64,000 nucleotides of DNA from Rhodococcus rhodochrous (GCF_014854695.1 NZ_CP027557.1:5395557-5459556), one strand, 5' to 3'; shown: positions 33,168-43,244, counted from the first letter of the stretch. Notes: generated from the sequence alone by a model not told the origin. Made by a program: numbers and translations.

Positions 33168-34460
33168 GTGCGAGACTCCGGGCAGCAGTCCAGGCAGCGG
33201 GCGTGGCGATCGACCGCGACCGCCCTGCGGAACTCGCCGGGTCTCGTACGACTGACGGGGGTGCGGTTCGCGAGCCAGTTCGGCGACGGACTGTTCCAGG
33301 CCGCACTCGGCGGGGCGATCCTGTTCAACCCCGAACGTCACACCGACCCGGTGACGATCGCGGCAGGCTTCGCGGTGCTGCTGTTGCCGTACTCGGTGAT
33401 CGGTCCGTTCGCCGGCGCCCTGCTCGACCGGTGGGACCGACGCCTCGTCCTCGTCTGGGCCAACGTGCTCCGCGGAGTGTTCATCGCGGCAGCCGCGGCC
33501 GTGTTGCTCCTCGGGGGACCGCAGACCCCGCTCATGCTGCTCGCGCTCGCCGCCGTCGGCGTGAGCAGATTCGTCCTGGCAGGCGTCTCGGCCTCGCTCC
33601 CACACGTGGTGGCCCAGTCGTGGCTCGTCCCGGTCAATTCCGTTCTGGCGACGGTCGGTTCGGGCGTCTCGGCGGTCGGGGCCGCCACGGCGGTCGCGAC
33701 CATCGGATTCGTGGGCGCGGGCGACACCGGTTCCGGGACGGCCGTCCTTCTCGGCGTGAGCGGCTCGCTCGTCGGCGCGTTCGCCGCAGCGGGATTCGCC
33801 GCGAATGCGCTCGGCCCCGAGGGAATACGTCCCCGGACCGTGATCCGCACCGTTCTGGCGGGTCTGCGGACCGGTGCGGGAGCCGTCCTCGAAGCGCCGG
33901 GTGTGACGATCGCGATGCTCGGAATCGGCGCGCACCGCATCGTGTTCGGCATCGACACGCTCATCATGGTGCTCGTCCTGCGTGCCGAGGAGAATGGCTC
34001 CGACCTGCTCGCGGGATTCTCCGGATTCGGTGTCGCGGTCGCCTGCACCGCCGCCGGCATGCTCCTCGCAGCGGTGCTCGCACCGATCCTGATCCCGCGG
34101 CTGGGCCGGCCGCGCACCGTCACCGTCGGGTTGATCGCCGCCGCGATCGTGCAGTTCGCGTTCGTCACCACCGTGTCGGCCGGACCGTTGCTCGTCGCGG
34201 CCTTCCTGCTCGGCCTCGCCGGTCAGACCATCAAACTCACCGGCGACGCCGCGATGCAGATCGATATCGACGACGCGCGCCGAGGTCAGGTCTTCGCACT
34301 GCAGGACACCGTCTTCAACATCGCCTTCCTCGGCGCGATCGTCGTGGCGGCCTTCGTCATCGACCCGGACGGACGCACGCCCGAACTGGCCGTCGCCGGT
34401 GGGGTCGTCTACCTGGTCGGTCTCGTCGCCGTGCTCGTCGTGCGCCACACGCGGCAGTAA
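33168..34460 (+). CDS. MFS transporter
   Basis: A 430-residue, 12-helix MFS permease, with an MFS-type loop DRWDRRLVLVWANVLRG between helices 2 and 3 and a membrane-embedded Asp/Arg pattern suggesting drug or lipid export. Several in-frame GTG codons exist near the start; 33168 is preferred because of a -10 box 7 nt upstream. It follows the epimerase gene by 10 bp. It converges with modC with only 3 bp between stops. Substrate unknown. Confidence 0.8.
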   Translation: MRDSGQQSRQRAWRSTATALRNSPGLVRLTGVRFASQFGDGLFQAALGGAILFNPERHTDPVTIAAGFAVLLLPYSVIGPFAGALLDRWDRRLVLVWANVLRGVFIAAAAAVLLLGGPQTPLMLLALAAVGVSRFVLAGVSASLPHVVAQSWLVPVNSVLATVGSGVSAVGAATAVATIGFVGAGDTGSGTAVLLGVSGSLVGAFAAAGFAANALGPEGIRPRTVIRTVLAGLRTGAGAVLEAPGVTIAMLGIGAHRIVFGIDTLIMVLVLRAEENGSDLLAGFSGFGVAVACTAAGMLLAAVLAPILIPRLGRPRTVTVGLIAAAIVQFAFVTTVSAGPLLVAAFLLGLAGQTIKLTGDAAMQIDIDDARRGQVFALQDTVFNIAFLGAIVVAAFVIDPDGRTPELAVAGGVVYLVGLVAVLVVRHTRQ

Positions 34461-34463
34461 CGA

Positions 34464-35525
34464 TCACGCGCTCAGCGCGGCCGGGTGGATCCCCACCTCC
34501 GTGGCCTTGACGACGAACCACACGGAGTCGCCCGGATGGAGGTCGAGGTCGGTGAGTGCCGCCGTCGTGATCTCCGCGGCGATACCCGTATCCGACCACA
34601 CGAGCACCGTCGACCCCTGCGCCTCGAGTTCCGCGATCCTCACCCGCAGGGCGTTGCGCGGGCTCCCGTGCGGGGCTTCGGTGTAGACGGCGACCGCCGA
34701 CGGCGCGAAGACGGCGACGGCGGCCCTGCCCGGGACGCAGTTGTCGTGGACCCGGCCGTGGACGAGACCGCCCGCGGATTCCAGCGCCTCCTGCCGCACG
34801 GTTCCGGTGACGAGATTGGTCCCCGCGATACGGGCGGCGAAGGCGCTGCGCGGTCGCGTCAGCACCCGGCGTACCGGCCCGTCCTCGACGATCCGACCGG
34901 CCTCGATCACGATCACCCGATCTGCGAGTGCGAGCACGTCCAGCGGGTCGTGGGTGACGAGCAGGGCCGTGCGCCCGCTGTCGCGCAGGACGCGTCGCAG
35001 CAACGACCGCAGCACCGGTGTCGCGGTGACGTCGAGCGCGGCCATCGGCTCGTCGAGCAGCAGCAGGTGCGGTTCGGCCGCGAGGGCACGCGCGAGTGCG
35101 ACCCGCTGCGCCTGTCCACCCGATAATTCGTGCGGACGACGATCGGCGAGTTCTGCGGCATCGACCTCCCGCAGCCACCTGTCGGCGCGCGCACGGGCCT
35201 CACGCCGGCCCGCACCCGCACTGCGTGGTGCGAACTCGACGTTGCCCGCGACCGTCAGGTGCGGGAAGAGCAGCGCCTGCTGGGCGAGCAGCACCACCGA
35301 TCGGTCGTGCGGAGCCACGGCGACGCCCGTCGCAGTGTCGGTGAGGACGCGACCGGCGAGTTCCACGCGACCCGCGTCGGGGCGCAGCAGACCGGACACC
35401 ACACCCAGCAGCGTCGACTTGCCGGCTCCGTTGGGGCCGAGCACCGCGACGATCTCACCCTGCGCGACCTCGAGATCGACGTCGACGTCGCGTGCGGCGA
35501 CCCGGGCCCGCACCGTCAGGCTCAC
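34464..35525 (-). CDS. modC: Molybdate ABC transporter ATP-binding protein
   Basis: A 353-residue ABC ATPase that powers molybdate import. Walker A is GPNGAGKST, the signature [15 protein letters not shown], and Walker [13 protein letters not shown]. The C-terminal 75 residues form a molybdate-binding TOBE/Mop-like domain, typical of ModC. It overlaps modB by 4 bp (ATGA) and is the last gene of the operon. Confidence 0.93.
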   Translation of the reverse strand: MSLTVRARVAARDVDVDLEVAQGEIVAVLGPNGAGKSTLLGVVSGLLRPDAGRVELAGRVLTDTATGVAVAPHDRSVVLLAQQALLFPHLTVAGNVEFAPRSAGAGRREARARADRWLREVDAAELADRRPHELSGGQAQRVALARALAAEPHLLLLDEPMAALDVTATPVLRSLLRRVLRDSGRTALLVTHDPLDVLALADRVIVIEAGRIVEDGPVRRVLTRPRSAFAARIAGTNLVTGTVRQEALESAGGLVHGRVHDNCVPGRAAVAVFAPSAVAVYTEAPHGSPRNALRVRIAELEAQGSTVLVWSDTGIAAEITTAALTDLDLHPGDSVWFVVKATEVGIHPAALSA

Positions 35526-36307
35526 AGCGGCCGGTCCTTCCGCCGCGAGTACACGGCCACGACGATCACGACGGCCACCAGGATCAGCACGAGCGACAGC
35601 GCGACGGCCGCGTCGGGATCGGTTTCCCGCTGCAGGTAGATCTCGAGCGGCAGCGTGCGCGTCACGCCCTGCAGGCTGCCGGCGAAGGTGAGGGTCGCGC
35701 CGAATTCACCCAGGGCACGGGCGAATGCGAGTACCGATCCGGAGACCAGGCCGGGCAGCACGAGGGGCAGGGTGATGCGCCGGAAGACCGTCGTGGGGCG
35801 CGCACCGAGTGTCGCCGCAACGTCCTCGTAGCGTGAACCCGCACTGCGCAGCGCGCCTTCGAGACTCGTGACGAGGAAAGGCAGTGCGACGAAGGTCTGC
35901 GCGAGCACGACCGCCGTGGTGGTGAAGGCGATGTGGATCCCGAGCGCGTCGAGGTGCTCTCCGATCAGTCCGCGACGGCCGAAGGTGTAGAGCAGGGCGA
36001 TGCCACCAACGACCGGGGGGAGCACGAGTGGCAGCAGGACGAACCCGCGGACCACCGATATCCACCGGAAGCTACTGCGTGCCAGCACCATTGCGAGCGG
36101 TACGCCGAGCAGGATGCACAGGATCGTGGCGGCCGCGGAGGTGCGCAGGCTCAGGACGAGCGCGTCGAGGGACGCCGGGGATGTCACGAGCGAGGGGAAG
36201 GTCGTCCAGTCGACGGTGAGCAGCATCGACACCAGGGGCACGACGACGAACAGCAACCCGAGTGCCGCGGGGGCGAACAACCACCGGGGCAGTCCCGTCG
36301 CGGTCAT
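35522..36307 (-). CDS. modB: Molybdate ABC transporter permease
   Basis: A 261-residue permease with about six helices and the EAA loop [20 protein letters not shown] that contacts ModC. Members form a homodimeric channel. The ATG at 36307 is chosen over a longer frame because it overlaps the modA stop as ATGA and the first helix begins right after it. Confidence 0.92.
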   Translation of the reverse strand: MTATGLPRWLFAPAALGLLFVVVPLVSMLLTVDWTTFPSLVTSPASLDALVLSLRTSAAATILCILLGVPLAMVLARSSFRWISVVRGFVLLPLVLPPVVGGIALLYTFGRRGLIGEHLDALGIHIAFTTTAVVLAQTFVALPFLVTSLEGALRSAGSRYEDVAATLGARPTTVFRRITLPLVLPGLVSGSVLAFARALGEFGATLTFAGSLQGVTRTLPLEIYLQRETDPDAAVALSLVLILVAVVIVVAVYSRRKDRPL

Positions 36308-37059
36308 GGTGCACCGAATCCTGCGTCGGCCAGGACGGCACGACCGTCCGTGCCGGTGACGAAGCGCACGAAGGTATCGGCGCGATCGGCATCGTAGGAA
36401 TTCGACAATGCTGCAACGGGATAGATGTTGACGATCTTCGCGGCTTCCGGGACGGGGACGACGGAGACCTTCGCACCGGCCCCCATCGCGTCCGTGACGT
36501 AGACCAGACCGGCGTCGGCCTGACCGGAGGTGACCTTGCCGAGCACGTCGGTCACCGACGACTCCTCGGACACCGGCGCAAGTTCGACACCGGTGGTCTC
36601 CTCGAGCCGCTCGGTGGCCGCCCCGCACGGCACCTGGGGTGCGCACACGACCACCGAGAGACCGTCGCCGGTGAGATCGTCGAACGAGGTGATGTCCTTC
36701 GGGTTCCCCGGTTCGGTGACGATCGTGAGCGTGTTGGTCGCGAACGGGATCGGCTCACCGGCAACGAGTCCGGCGCCGACAGCGGCGTCCATCGTCCGGG
36801 TATCGGCGGAGGCGAAGACGTCGGCCGGTGCACCCTGCTCGAGTTGGGTCTCGAGATCGGACGAACCGGCGAACGAGAATTCCACCGACACTCCGGGGTT
36901 CGCCGCCTCGAATCGTTCGGCGATCTCGGTGAACGGCGCCCGAAGCGAGGCCGCCGCATAGACGGTGAGGACATCCGAGCCGCCACCGCCGGTGCCGCAC
37001 GATGTCAGTGCCGCAGCGGTGAGACCGGCAGCGAGCGCTGCGAGCGCCCGGCGCCTCAT
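36304..37059 (-). CDS. modA: Molybdate-binding lipoprotein
   Basis: A 251-residue solute-binding lipoprotein. The lipobox LTSC (Cys21) ends the signal peptide. The mature part begins [21 protein letters not shown], the classic ModA opening whose Ser residues bind the oxyanion, and continues with [24 protein letters not shown]. The ATG at 37059 overlaps the preceding regulator gene by 4 bp. Confidence 0.93.
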   Translation of the reverse strand: MRRRALAALAAGLTAAALTSCGTGGGGSDVLTVYAAASLRAPFTEIAERFEAANPGVSVEFSFAGSSDLETQLEQGAPADVFASADTRTMDAAVGAGLVAGEPIPFATNTLTIVTEPGNPKDITSFDDLTGDGLSVVVCAPQVPCGAATERLEETTGVELAPVSEESSVTDVLGKVTSGQADAGLVYVTDAMGAGAKVSVVPVPEAAKIVNIYPVAALSNSYDADRADTFVRFVTGTDGRAVLADAGFGAP

Positions 37060-37460
37060 TCGGCCGCTCCGGGTGTCTCGACGATGACGGTGGTCGCCTT
37101 GACGACGGCCACCCCGACACTGCCCGGCTCGAGACCGAGTTCGTTCACGGCCTCGGTGCTCATGAGCGAGACGATGCGGTGGGGGCCGCACTGCATCTCC
37201 ACCTGCGACATGACGGTGTCGGAGACGACGCGCGTGACCAGCCCGACGAAGCGGTTGCGGGCGGAACTGCCCACGCCGAGCGGATCGGGACCGGCATCGG
37301 CCTGAGCGCGGGCGAACTCCGCCAGCTCACGACCGTCGACGGTCTTGCGTCCGGCGGAGTCCTTGCCGGCGCGCAGCAGCCCCTGGTCGATCCAGCGACG
37401 GACCGTGTCGTCGCTGACCCCCAGCAACGACGCGGCGTCGCGGATCCGGAGCGAGGTCAC
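37056..37460 (-). CDS. Molybdate-responsive regulator: MerR/excisionase-type HTH plus Mop (TOBE) domain
   Basis: A 134-residue protein with an excisionase/MerR-like helix-turn-helix (IRDAASLLGVSDDTVRRWID) joined to a Mop domain (about residues 66-130, RNRFVGLVTRVVSDTVMSQVEM and later GSVGVAVVKATTVIVE) that binds molybdate. It is a compact alternative to ModE. It starts the mod operon, overlapping modA by 4 bp, so it probably adjusts Mo uptake to supply. A 9-bp inverted repeat just upstream is a candidate operator. Start is GTG 37460. Confidence 0.82.
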   Translation of the reverse strand: MTSLRIRDAASLLGVSDDTVRRWIDQGLLRAGKDSAGRKTVDGRELAEFARAQADAGPDPLGVGSSARNRFVGLVTRVVSDTVMSQVEMQCGPHRIVSLMSTEAVNELGLEPGSVGVAVVKATTVIVETPGAAE

Positions 37461-37467
37461 GCGTGTC

Positions 37468-37512
37468 TCCGCAGATACGTCATGAACGACACGTTATATC
37501 CGCATCTGCGGA
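37468..37512. promoter_or_regulatory. Inverted repeat in the mod operon promoter
   Basis: TCCGCAGAT (37468-37476) and its complement ATCTGCGGA (37504-37512) flank 27 bp that include GTTATAT, one of the few AT-rich stretches here. The right arm also forms a smaller palindrome, TCCGCA-TC-TGCGGA at 37499-37512. It is a likely binding site for the Mop-domain regulator or a terminator for the upstream nitrate reductase gene. Confidence 0.45.
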
Positions 37513-37524
37513 CCGACAAGCAGA

Positions 37525-40500
37525 TCAGTAGACGTCGCGAACGTATCGCTTGTCGGCGGCCATCTGCTCGACGTACGCCGCGGCGGCGTCGCGGTCGAGC
37601 CGTCCGTGCGCCTGCACCACCTCGCGCAGGGCTGCATCGACGTCCTTCGCCATACGTCCGGCGTCGCCGCACACGTAGAAATGGGCACCGTTCTGCAGCC
37701 ACTTCCACACCTGTGCGCCGTGCTCGCGCATCCGGTCCTGCACGTAGATCTTCTGCCGCTGGTCGCGCGAGAAGGCCAGTCCCAGTTCGGTGAGGAAGCC
37801 GTCGGCGTGCATCGACTCGATCTCGTCGCGGTAGAGATAGTCGGTCTCGGATCGCTGGTCGCCGAAGAACAACCAGTTGCGGCCCGTGTGCCCGGCCTCG
37901 CGACGGTCGTGGAGAAAACCGCGGAACGGTGCGATGCCCGTACCGGGGCCGACCATGATCATGTCGGTCTCGGGTGCCGGTGGCCGGAAGTGCTCGTTGC
38001 GCTGCACGAAGATCGGGATGTCCACGCCCTTGCTGTGATCGGCGAGGAACGACGAGCACACACCCGCCCGGGAGCGACCCTCGAATTCGTAGCGCACCAC
38101 CGACACCGTCAGCTGCACCTCGCGCGGGTTCGTCTTCGGGCTCGACGAGATCGAGTACAGACGCGGACGCAGACGGCCGAGGAGATCCTTCCATTCGTCC
38201 CAGGGCGCCTTGAACGGGTACTCGGCGATGACGTCCATCGCCTGCCGCCCGTACAGCCACTGCTGCAGCTCGATCTTGTTTCCCGGTCGCAGCAGCTTCG
38301 CGAGTTCGGCACTGCCGCTCTGCTTCTGCACGAACCGGAGCAGTTCCGGTGTCACCCGGGTGATGTCGAGGTGCCGGGTCGCGGCCTCGCGCAGCGGCAC
38401 GGTGGGACGGTTGCCGAGTTCGACGGCGGTCTCCGGGTCGAGAGCGGTGACCTGCAACCATTCGTCGACGGCCTCCGGGCCGTTCGTCGGCATCACCCCG
38501 AGGGCGTCGCCGGCCTCGTATTCGAATGCGGGATCGAAGATCTCGAATCCGAACTGGCGCACGTCCTTCGCCGAACCCGCGCCGCTCAGTGCGATGTTGC
38601 GGGTGATCCGCGTGACGAGCGGCGAGTTGCGGGTGTAGGCGGGGGCCGCGGGGGCCGGCGCGGCCGATGCGACCGGGGTCGTCGAGCCTCCCAACAGCGG
38701 TACGAGCGCGTCGAGCCAGCTCTGCGCGCGCTCGTCCTCTCCGGGTTCGCAGTCGACACGTTCGGTCAGGCGGGTTGCGCCGAGAGTGCTCAGACGGTCG
38801 TCGACACGGCGCCCGAAGCCGCAGAAATCGTCGTAACTCGAGTCACCGAAAGCCAGTACCGCGTAACGCGTTCCGTGCAGTTCGGGTGCGGTGTCCGCCG
38901 CGAGCGACCGCCAGAACGACCCGCCGTTGTCGGGTGGGTCGCCGTCGCCGAAGGTGCTCGTGACGACCACGAGGTCGTCGATGTCGGTCAGGGCGGTGAC
39001 GTCGAGTTCGTTCAGTCCCGTCAGTCGCACGGCCCGACCGGCATCGCGGAGCCGTTGTGCGCAACTCGCCGCGAAGGATTCGGCATTACCCGTCTGCGAT
39101 GCCCAGGCCACGACGACGGCCGGCCCGTCCGGCACCGCCTCGGTGGGCGTCGCGCCGGGAACCGGGGCCGAGTGCGCGTACATCCCGGCGAGCAGGCCGT
39201 CGACCCATGACCGCTTGTCGGCCGGGAACGGCGCGGTCGGCGGAAGGGTCGGCGCGGCAGTGATGTCCGCCGTCCTGAGTCCGGCGAGAAGGCCTGCGAG
39301 ATAACCGCGTTCGATGTCGTCGAAGGTGGGTACGGGAATCGTCTCGAGTCCCAGCGCGGACTCGAGGCGGTCGAGCACCGAACCGCTCTCGAGCACCGGT
39401 TCGACCGCACCCGCGACCTTCTCCACCGACACGGCGCAGACCTTGAATTCGGGCTGCAGGGATGCCGGGTCGACGGCGTCGTTCGTCACGGCGTTGATGG
39501 CGAGATCGTCGCCGAAGAGGTCGTTCCAGTGGAAGGGCGCGAAGCAGTTCCCGGGCAGCACCCGGTCGGTGACGACGGCCGGCAGCACGGCCCGGCCGCG
39601 CCGCGATGCGATCTCCACCCGGTCGCCGTCGACGATCGACAGTCGCTGCGCATCATCGGGATTGATCTCGACGAACGGTCCGGGATTCAGTTTGGTGAGT
39701 TTCTCGACCTTCCCGGTCTTGGTGAGAGTGTGCCACTGGTGCTGGACGCGTCCGGTGTTCAGGACGAAGGGGTGGTCGTCGTCCGGCATCTCCGCGGCAG
39801 GCATGTGCGGGCGCGGGAAGAAGCGGGCGCGGCCGTCGGGGGTCGCGAACGCCAGTCGCGGACGGGAACCGTCCTCGCGCGCCACCGGGGTCCGGCTCGT
39901 CCCGTCGTTGAGATAGCGGACGGGGTGCCGTGTCTCGGCCGACTCCGGCGGGCACGGCCACTGCACCGGACCTTCGCGCAGTCGGTCGTAGGTCATGCCG
40001 CGCAGGTCGTATCCGGTCTGCGGATTCGCGAATCCGGTGATCTCCTCGAAGATCTCCTGGGCACTCGAATAGTCGAAGGCGTCGCCGAAACCCATCTCCT
40101 GCGCGACCCGCGCGATGATCTCCCAGTCGGGCAGCGACTCGCCGACGGGGTCGACGGCCTGCTGCAGGAGGTTGACGGTGCGGTCGGATCCGACGGTGAC
40201 GTACTCGGATTCAGCCCAGAGGGCAGCGGGGAAAAGAACGTCTGCGTACGAAGCGGTTTCGGTCTCGCGGTAGACGTCCTGCACGATCACCAGCTCGGCC
40301 TTCTCGAGTGCCTCGAGAACGGTGGACCGATTCGCGATCGACGCGACGGGATTGGTGCAGATGATCCAGCACGCCTTGATCTCTCCGGCGGCCATCCGCT
40401 CGAACATGTCGACGGTGCCGGCGCCACCTTCGGTACGCAGCGTGCCGCGCGGCAGCGACCAGCGATCCTCGACGAACGCGCGGTCGTCGTCGGAGAGGAC

Positions 40501-41586
40501 ACTGCGCTGACCGGGCAGACCCGGTCCCATGTATCCCATCTCACGGCCACCCATCGCGTTGGGCTGGCCGGTGAGGGAGAACGGCCCGCTGCCGGTGCGG
40601 GAGATCGCCCCGGTCGCGAGGTGCAGATTGCAGATCGCGTTGGTGTTCCACGTGCCGTGGGTGCTCTGGTTGAGCCCCATCGTCCAGCAGCTCATCCACT
40701 CGCCGGCCTCGCCGATCCACTGCGCCGCGGTGCGGATGTCGGCCTCGGCCAGACCGGTGACCTCGGCGACGACATGCGGTGGGTAGTCGGCGAGGAAGGA
40801 CTCCATCGCGTCCCAGCCGTCGGTGTGCTCCTCGACGAAGACGCGGTCGACGTGCCCGTTCTCGACGATCAGGTGCAGCAGACCGTTGAGCAGTGCCAGG
40901 TCGGTGCCCGGAGTGATCTGCAGGAACAGGTCGGCCTTGTCGGCCGTCGCGCTGCGCCGCGGATCGACGACGATCAGCCGCGCTCCCGCCTTGACCCGAT
41001 CCATCATGCGCAGGAACAGGATGGGATGGCAGTCGGCCATGTTGGAACCCGACACGAAGAAGACGTCGGCGTGGTCGAAGTCCTCGTACGAGCCGGGCGG
41101 GCCGTCGGAGCCGAGCGACTGCTTGTAGCCGGTCGCGGCGCCGGCCATGCACAGTCTCGAATTCGACTCCATGTGCGAGGTGCGCAGATATCCCTTCGCG
41201 AGTTTCGTCGCGACGTACTGGGCCTCGAGCGACATCTGTCCCGAGACGTAGAGGGCCACCGCGTCGGGGCCGTGGGCCGCGACGATGTCGCTCAGGCGCC
41301 GCGCGGTCTCGGCGATCGCCTCGTCGAGGGGGAGCGGGGCGACCTCGGCCGCCCGCTCGGAACGCATCCACGCCGTATCGAGCCGGCCCCCGGCCGCGAG
41401 CATCTCGGCACTCGTCGCGCCCTTCGTGCACAACCGACCCCTGTTGGTCGGATGATCCTTGTCTCCGTATGTCCTCACCACGCGTCGGTCGCCCGTCTCC
41501 GGGTCGACGGCGACGTCGAGGAGCATCCCGCATCCCACACCGCAGTAGGAGCAGGTGGATTTCACCGTGGTGATCTCGTCCTGCAT
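37525..41586 (-). CDS. Assimilatory nitrate reductase fused to sulfite-reductase-type flavoprotein
   Basis: A 1353-residue fusion. Residues 1 to about 790 form a Mo-bis-MGD oxidoreductase: [4Fe-4S] cysteines at 12, 15, 19 and 53, probable Mo ligand Cys146 (NSRLC). Residues about 823-966 are a flavodoxin (FMN) domain (WASQTGNAES), about 986-1191 the FAD domain (RPRLYSISSS), then NADPH binding (GPGTGIAPFRGFL) and a CysJ-like end KRYVRDVY. Electrons can pass from NADPH through FAD, FMN and Fe-S to Mo within one chain. I chose ATG 41586 because AGGAG lies 8 nt upstream. The mod operon follows after 64 bp. No nitrite reductase is present here. Confidence 0.88.
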   Translation of the reverse strand: MQDEITTVKSTCSYCGVGCGMLLDVAVDPETGDRRVVRTYGDKDHPTNRGRLCTKGATSAEMLAAGGRLDTAWMRSERAAEVAPLPLDEAIAETARRLSDIVAAHGPDAVALYVSGQMSLEAQYVATKLAKGYLRTSHMESNSRLCMAGAATGYKQSLGSDGPPGSYEDFDHADVFFVSGSNMADCHPILFLRMMDRVKAGARLIVVDPRRSATADKADLFLQITPGTDLALLNGLLHLIVENGHVDRVFVEEHTDGWDAMESFLADYPPHVVAEVTGLAEADIRTAAQWIGEAGEWMSCWTMGLNQSTHGTWNTNAICNLHLATGAISRTGSGPFSLTGQPNAMGGREMGYMGPGLPGQRSVLSDDDRAFVEDRWSLPRGTLRTEGGAGTVDMFERMAAGEIKACWIICTNPVASIANRSTVLEALEKAELVIVQDVYRETETASYADVLFPAALWAESEYVTVGSDRTVNLLQQAVDPVGESLPDWEIIARVAQEMGFGDAFDYSSAQEIFEEITGFANPQTGYDLRGMTYDRLREGPVQWPCPPESAETRHPVRYLNDGTSRTPVAREDGSRPRLAFATPDGRARFFPRPHMPAAEMPDDDHPFVLNTGRVQHQWHTLTKTGKVEKLTKLNPGPFVEINPDDAQRLSIVDGDRVEIASRRGRAVLPAVVTDRVLPGNCFAPFHWNDLFGDDLAINAVTNDAVDPASLQPEFKVCAVSVEKVAGAVEPVLESGSVLDRLESALGLETIPVPTFDDIERGYLAGLLAGLRTADITAAPTLPPTAPFPADKRSWVDGLLAGMYAHSAPVPGATPTEAVPDGPAVVVAWASQTGNAESFAASCAQRLRDAGRAVRLTGLNELDVTALTDIDDLVVVTSTFGDGDPPDNGGSFWRSLAADTAPELHGTRYAVLAFGDSSYDDFCGFGRRVDDRLSTLGATRLTERVDCEPGEDERAQSWLDALVPLLGGSTTPVASAAPAPAAPAYTRNSPLVTRITRNIALSGAGSAKDVRQFGFEIFDPAFEYEAGDALGVMPTNGPEAVDEWLQVTALDPETAVELGNRPTVPLREAATRHLDITRVTPELLRFVQKQSGSAELAKLLRPGNKIELQQWLYGRQAMDVIAEYPFKAPWDEWKDLLGRLRPRLYSISSSPKTNPREVQLTVSVVRYEFEGRSRAGVCSSFLADHSKGVDIPIFVQRNEHFRPPAPETDMIMVGPGTGIAPFRGFLHDRREAGHTGRNWLFFGDQRSETDYLYRDEIESMHADGFLTELGLAFSRDQRQKIYVQDRMREHGAQVWKWLQNGAHFYVCGDAGRMAKDVDAALREVVQAHGRLDRDAAAAYVEQMAADKRYVRDVY

Positions 41587-41653
41587 CCCGCAACTCCTAG
41601 ACACCGTCTCGACTACGCCGGTGTCCATGCTGGAGAAGCGGTGTTGCGGTCGC

Positions 41654-41679
41654 GTCACCCGCGGTGAGCACGCGGTGAC
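41654..41679. promoter_or_regulatory. Inverted repeat upstream of nitrate reductase gene
   Basis: GTCACCCGCG (41654-41663) and CGCGGTGAC (41671-41679) form a near-perfect inverted repeat with one bulged base, 68-93 bp before the start codon. Several further GTGA/TCAC half-sites lie within 50 bp to the right. A nitrogen regulator site is possible, but it does not match the GlnR consensus I know. Confidence 0.3.
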
Positions 41680-41727
41680 ATCTGGCTCACGCCGCCGTCA
41701 CGGCGATGTGAGATCGGACGTTCGGAG

Positions 41728-43182
41728 TCAGGCCTTCTGCTGCTGCGCCCACCACTCGAGCAGCGCGGCCTCGGCCTCGTCGCGCTCGAGTGGGCCACGG
41801 TCGAGCCGCAGTTCCTTGAGGAAGTTCCACGCCTTGCCGACCGACGGACCTGCGGGAATACCCAGAAGTTCCATGATCGCGTTGCCGTCGAGGTCGGGCC
41901 GGACCTTGGCGAGATCCTCCTCGGCGGCGATCCGCTCGATCCGTTCCTCGAGACCGTCGTAGGTGGCCTGCAGTGCGGCGGCACGACGCTTGTTGCGGGT
42001 CGTGCAGTCGGCGCGCACCAGCTTGTGGAGTTTCGGCAGCAGCGGCCCGGCGTCGTGCACGTAACGGCGCACGGCCGAATCCGTCCACTGTCCCTTGCCG
42101 TAGCCGTGGAAGCGCAGGTGCAGGAAGACCAGGCGGCTGACGTCCTCGATCATCTGCTTCGAGTACTTGAGCGCGCGCATGCGCTTGCGCACGAGCTTCG
42201 CCCCGACCACCTCGTGGTGATGGAAGCTGACGCCGCCCTGCGGCTCGTTGCGTTTGGTGTCGGGCTTGCCGATGTCGTGCAGCAGCGCGGCCCACCGCAG
42301 GACGAGATCGGGATCGCCGTCCTCGAGGTCGATGGCCTGCTTCAGGACGGTCAGCGAGTGCCAGTACACGTCCTTGTGCTGGTGGTGCTCGTCGATCTCG
42401 AGCTTCATCGCGGGGATCTCGGGGATCACCCGCTGCGCGAGACCGGTCTCGACCATCGTGTCGATGCCCTCGATCGGATAGTCGCCGAGGATCAGCTTGT
42501 CGAGCTCGGCCTGCACCCGCTCCGCGCTGATCCGCAGGATCTCGTCGGCCATCGAGACGATCGCGGTGTGTACGCGCTCGGTGAGGGCGAAGCCGAGCTG
42601 GGAGACGAACCGCGCCGCGCGCAGCATGCGCAGCGGATCGTCGTGGAAGGAGTCCTCGGGCTTGGCCGGGGTGTCGAGCACGCCGGCGAGCAGGGAGTCC
42701 ATGCCGCCGAGCGGGTCGACGAACTCGCCCGCACCGTCCGGTCCGATCCGCACGGCCATCGCGTTGACGGTGAAGTCGCGGCGCACGAAATCGTCCTCGA
42801 GACTCGTGCCGTACTTCACGATGGGGTGACGCGTGACACGGTCGTAGGCGTCGCTGCGGAAGGTGGTGATCTCGAGTTGCTCGAGTCCCTTCACCGCACT
42901 GATCGTCCCGAAGTCGATGCCGGTGTCCCACTGGTGGTCGACGAATCCGCGCAGCAGTTCCTGCACGACCTCCGGACGCGCGTCGGTGGTGAAGTCGAGG
43001 TCGGTGCCGAGGCGACCGAGCACCGCGTCGCGCACGCTGCCCCCGACGAGATACAGCTCGTGTCCGGCTTCGGCGAATCGCGCCCCCAGCGGGGCGAGGA
43101 TGTCGGACAGATCGCGCAGAGTGGCCTCGGCTCCGGCGAGCAGCCGGGTGCGACGGTCGGTGTCCGCGGTGGGGGAGTTCAC
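41728..43182 (-). CDS. pcnA: CCA tRNA nucleotidyltransferase / poly(A) polymerase family
   Basis: A 484-residue nucleotidyltransferase that adds or repairs the 3' CCA of tRNA. The catalytic motif is LVGGSVRDAVLGRLGTDLDFTT with the metal-binding Asp pair; VRRDFTVNAMAVR and DPLRMLRAARFVSQLGF follow. An HD domain (LLHDIGKPDTK) lies in the C-terminal half. It corresponds to Rv3907c in gene order. Start is GTG 43182, with TAAGGT 8 nt upstream as a possible -10 box; it is divergent from the mutT4-like gene. Confidence 0.93.
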   Translation of the reverse strand: MNSPTADTDRRTRLLAGAEATLRDLSDILAPLGARFAEAGHELYLVGGSVRDAVLGRLGTDLDFTTDARPEVVQELLRGFVDHQWDTGIDFGTISAVKGLEQLEITTFRSDAYDRVTRHPIVKYGTSLEDDFVRRDFTVNAMAVRIGPDGAGEFVDPLGGMDSLLAGVLDTPAKPEDSFHDDPLRMLRAARFVSQLGFALTERVHTAIVSMADEILRISAERVQAELDKLILGDYPIEGIDTMVETGLAQRVIPEIPAMKLEIDEHHQHKDVYWHSLTVLKQAIDLEDGDPDLVLRWAALLHDIGKPDTKRNEPQGGVSFHHHEVVGAKLVRKRMRALKYSKQMIEDVSRLVFLHLRFHGYGKGQWTDSAVRRYVHDAGPLLPKLHKLVRADCTTRNKRRAAALQATYDGLEERIERIAAEEDLAKVRPDLDGNAIMELLGIPAGPSVGKAWNFLKELRLDRGPLERDEAEAALLEWWAQQQKA

Positions 43183-43226
43183 GTCTTTGCACCTTACCGA
43201 GCAGCACGTTCGTGTGGTTGAGCCGG

Positions 43227-43240
43227 GACCGACCTCGGTC
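43227..43240. promoter_or_regulatory. Palindrome in the pcnA/mutT4 divergent promoter
   Basis: GACCGACCTCGGTC is a perfect inverted repeat (6+2+6) immediately left of the rightward -10 box and 45 bp before the pcnA start. It could be an operator acting on both genes. Confidence 0.4.
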
Positions 43241-43244
43241 CATC

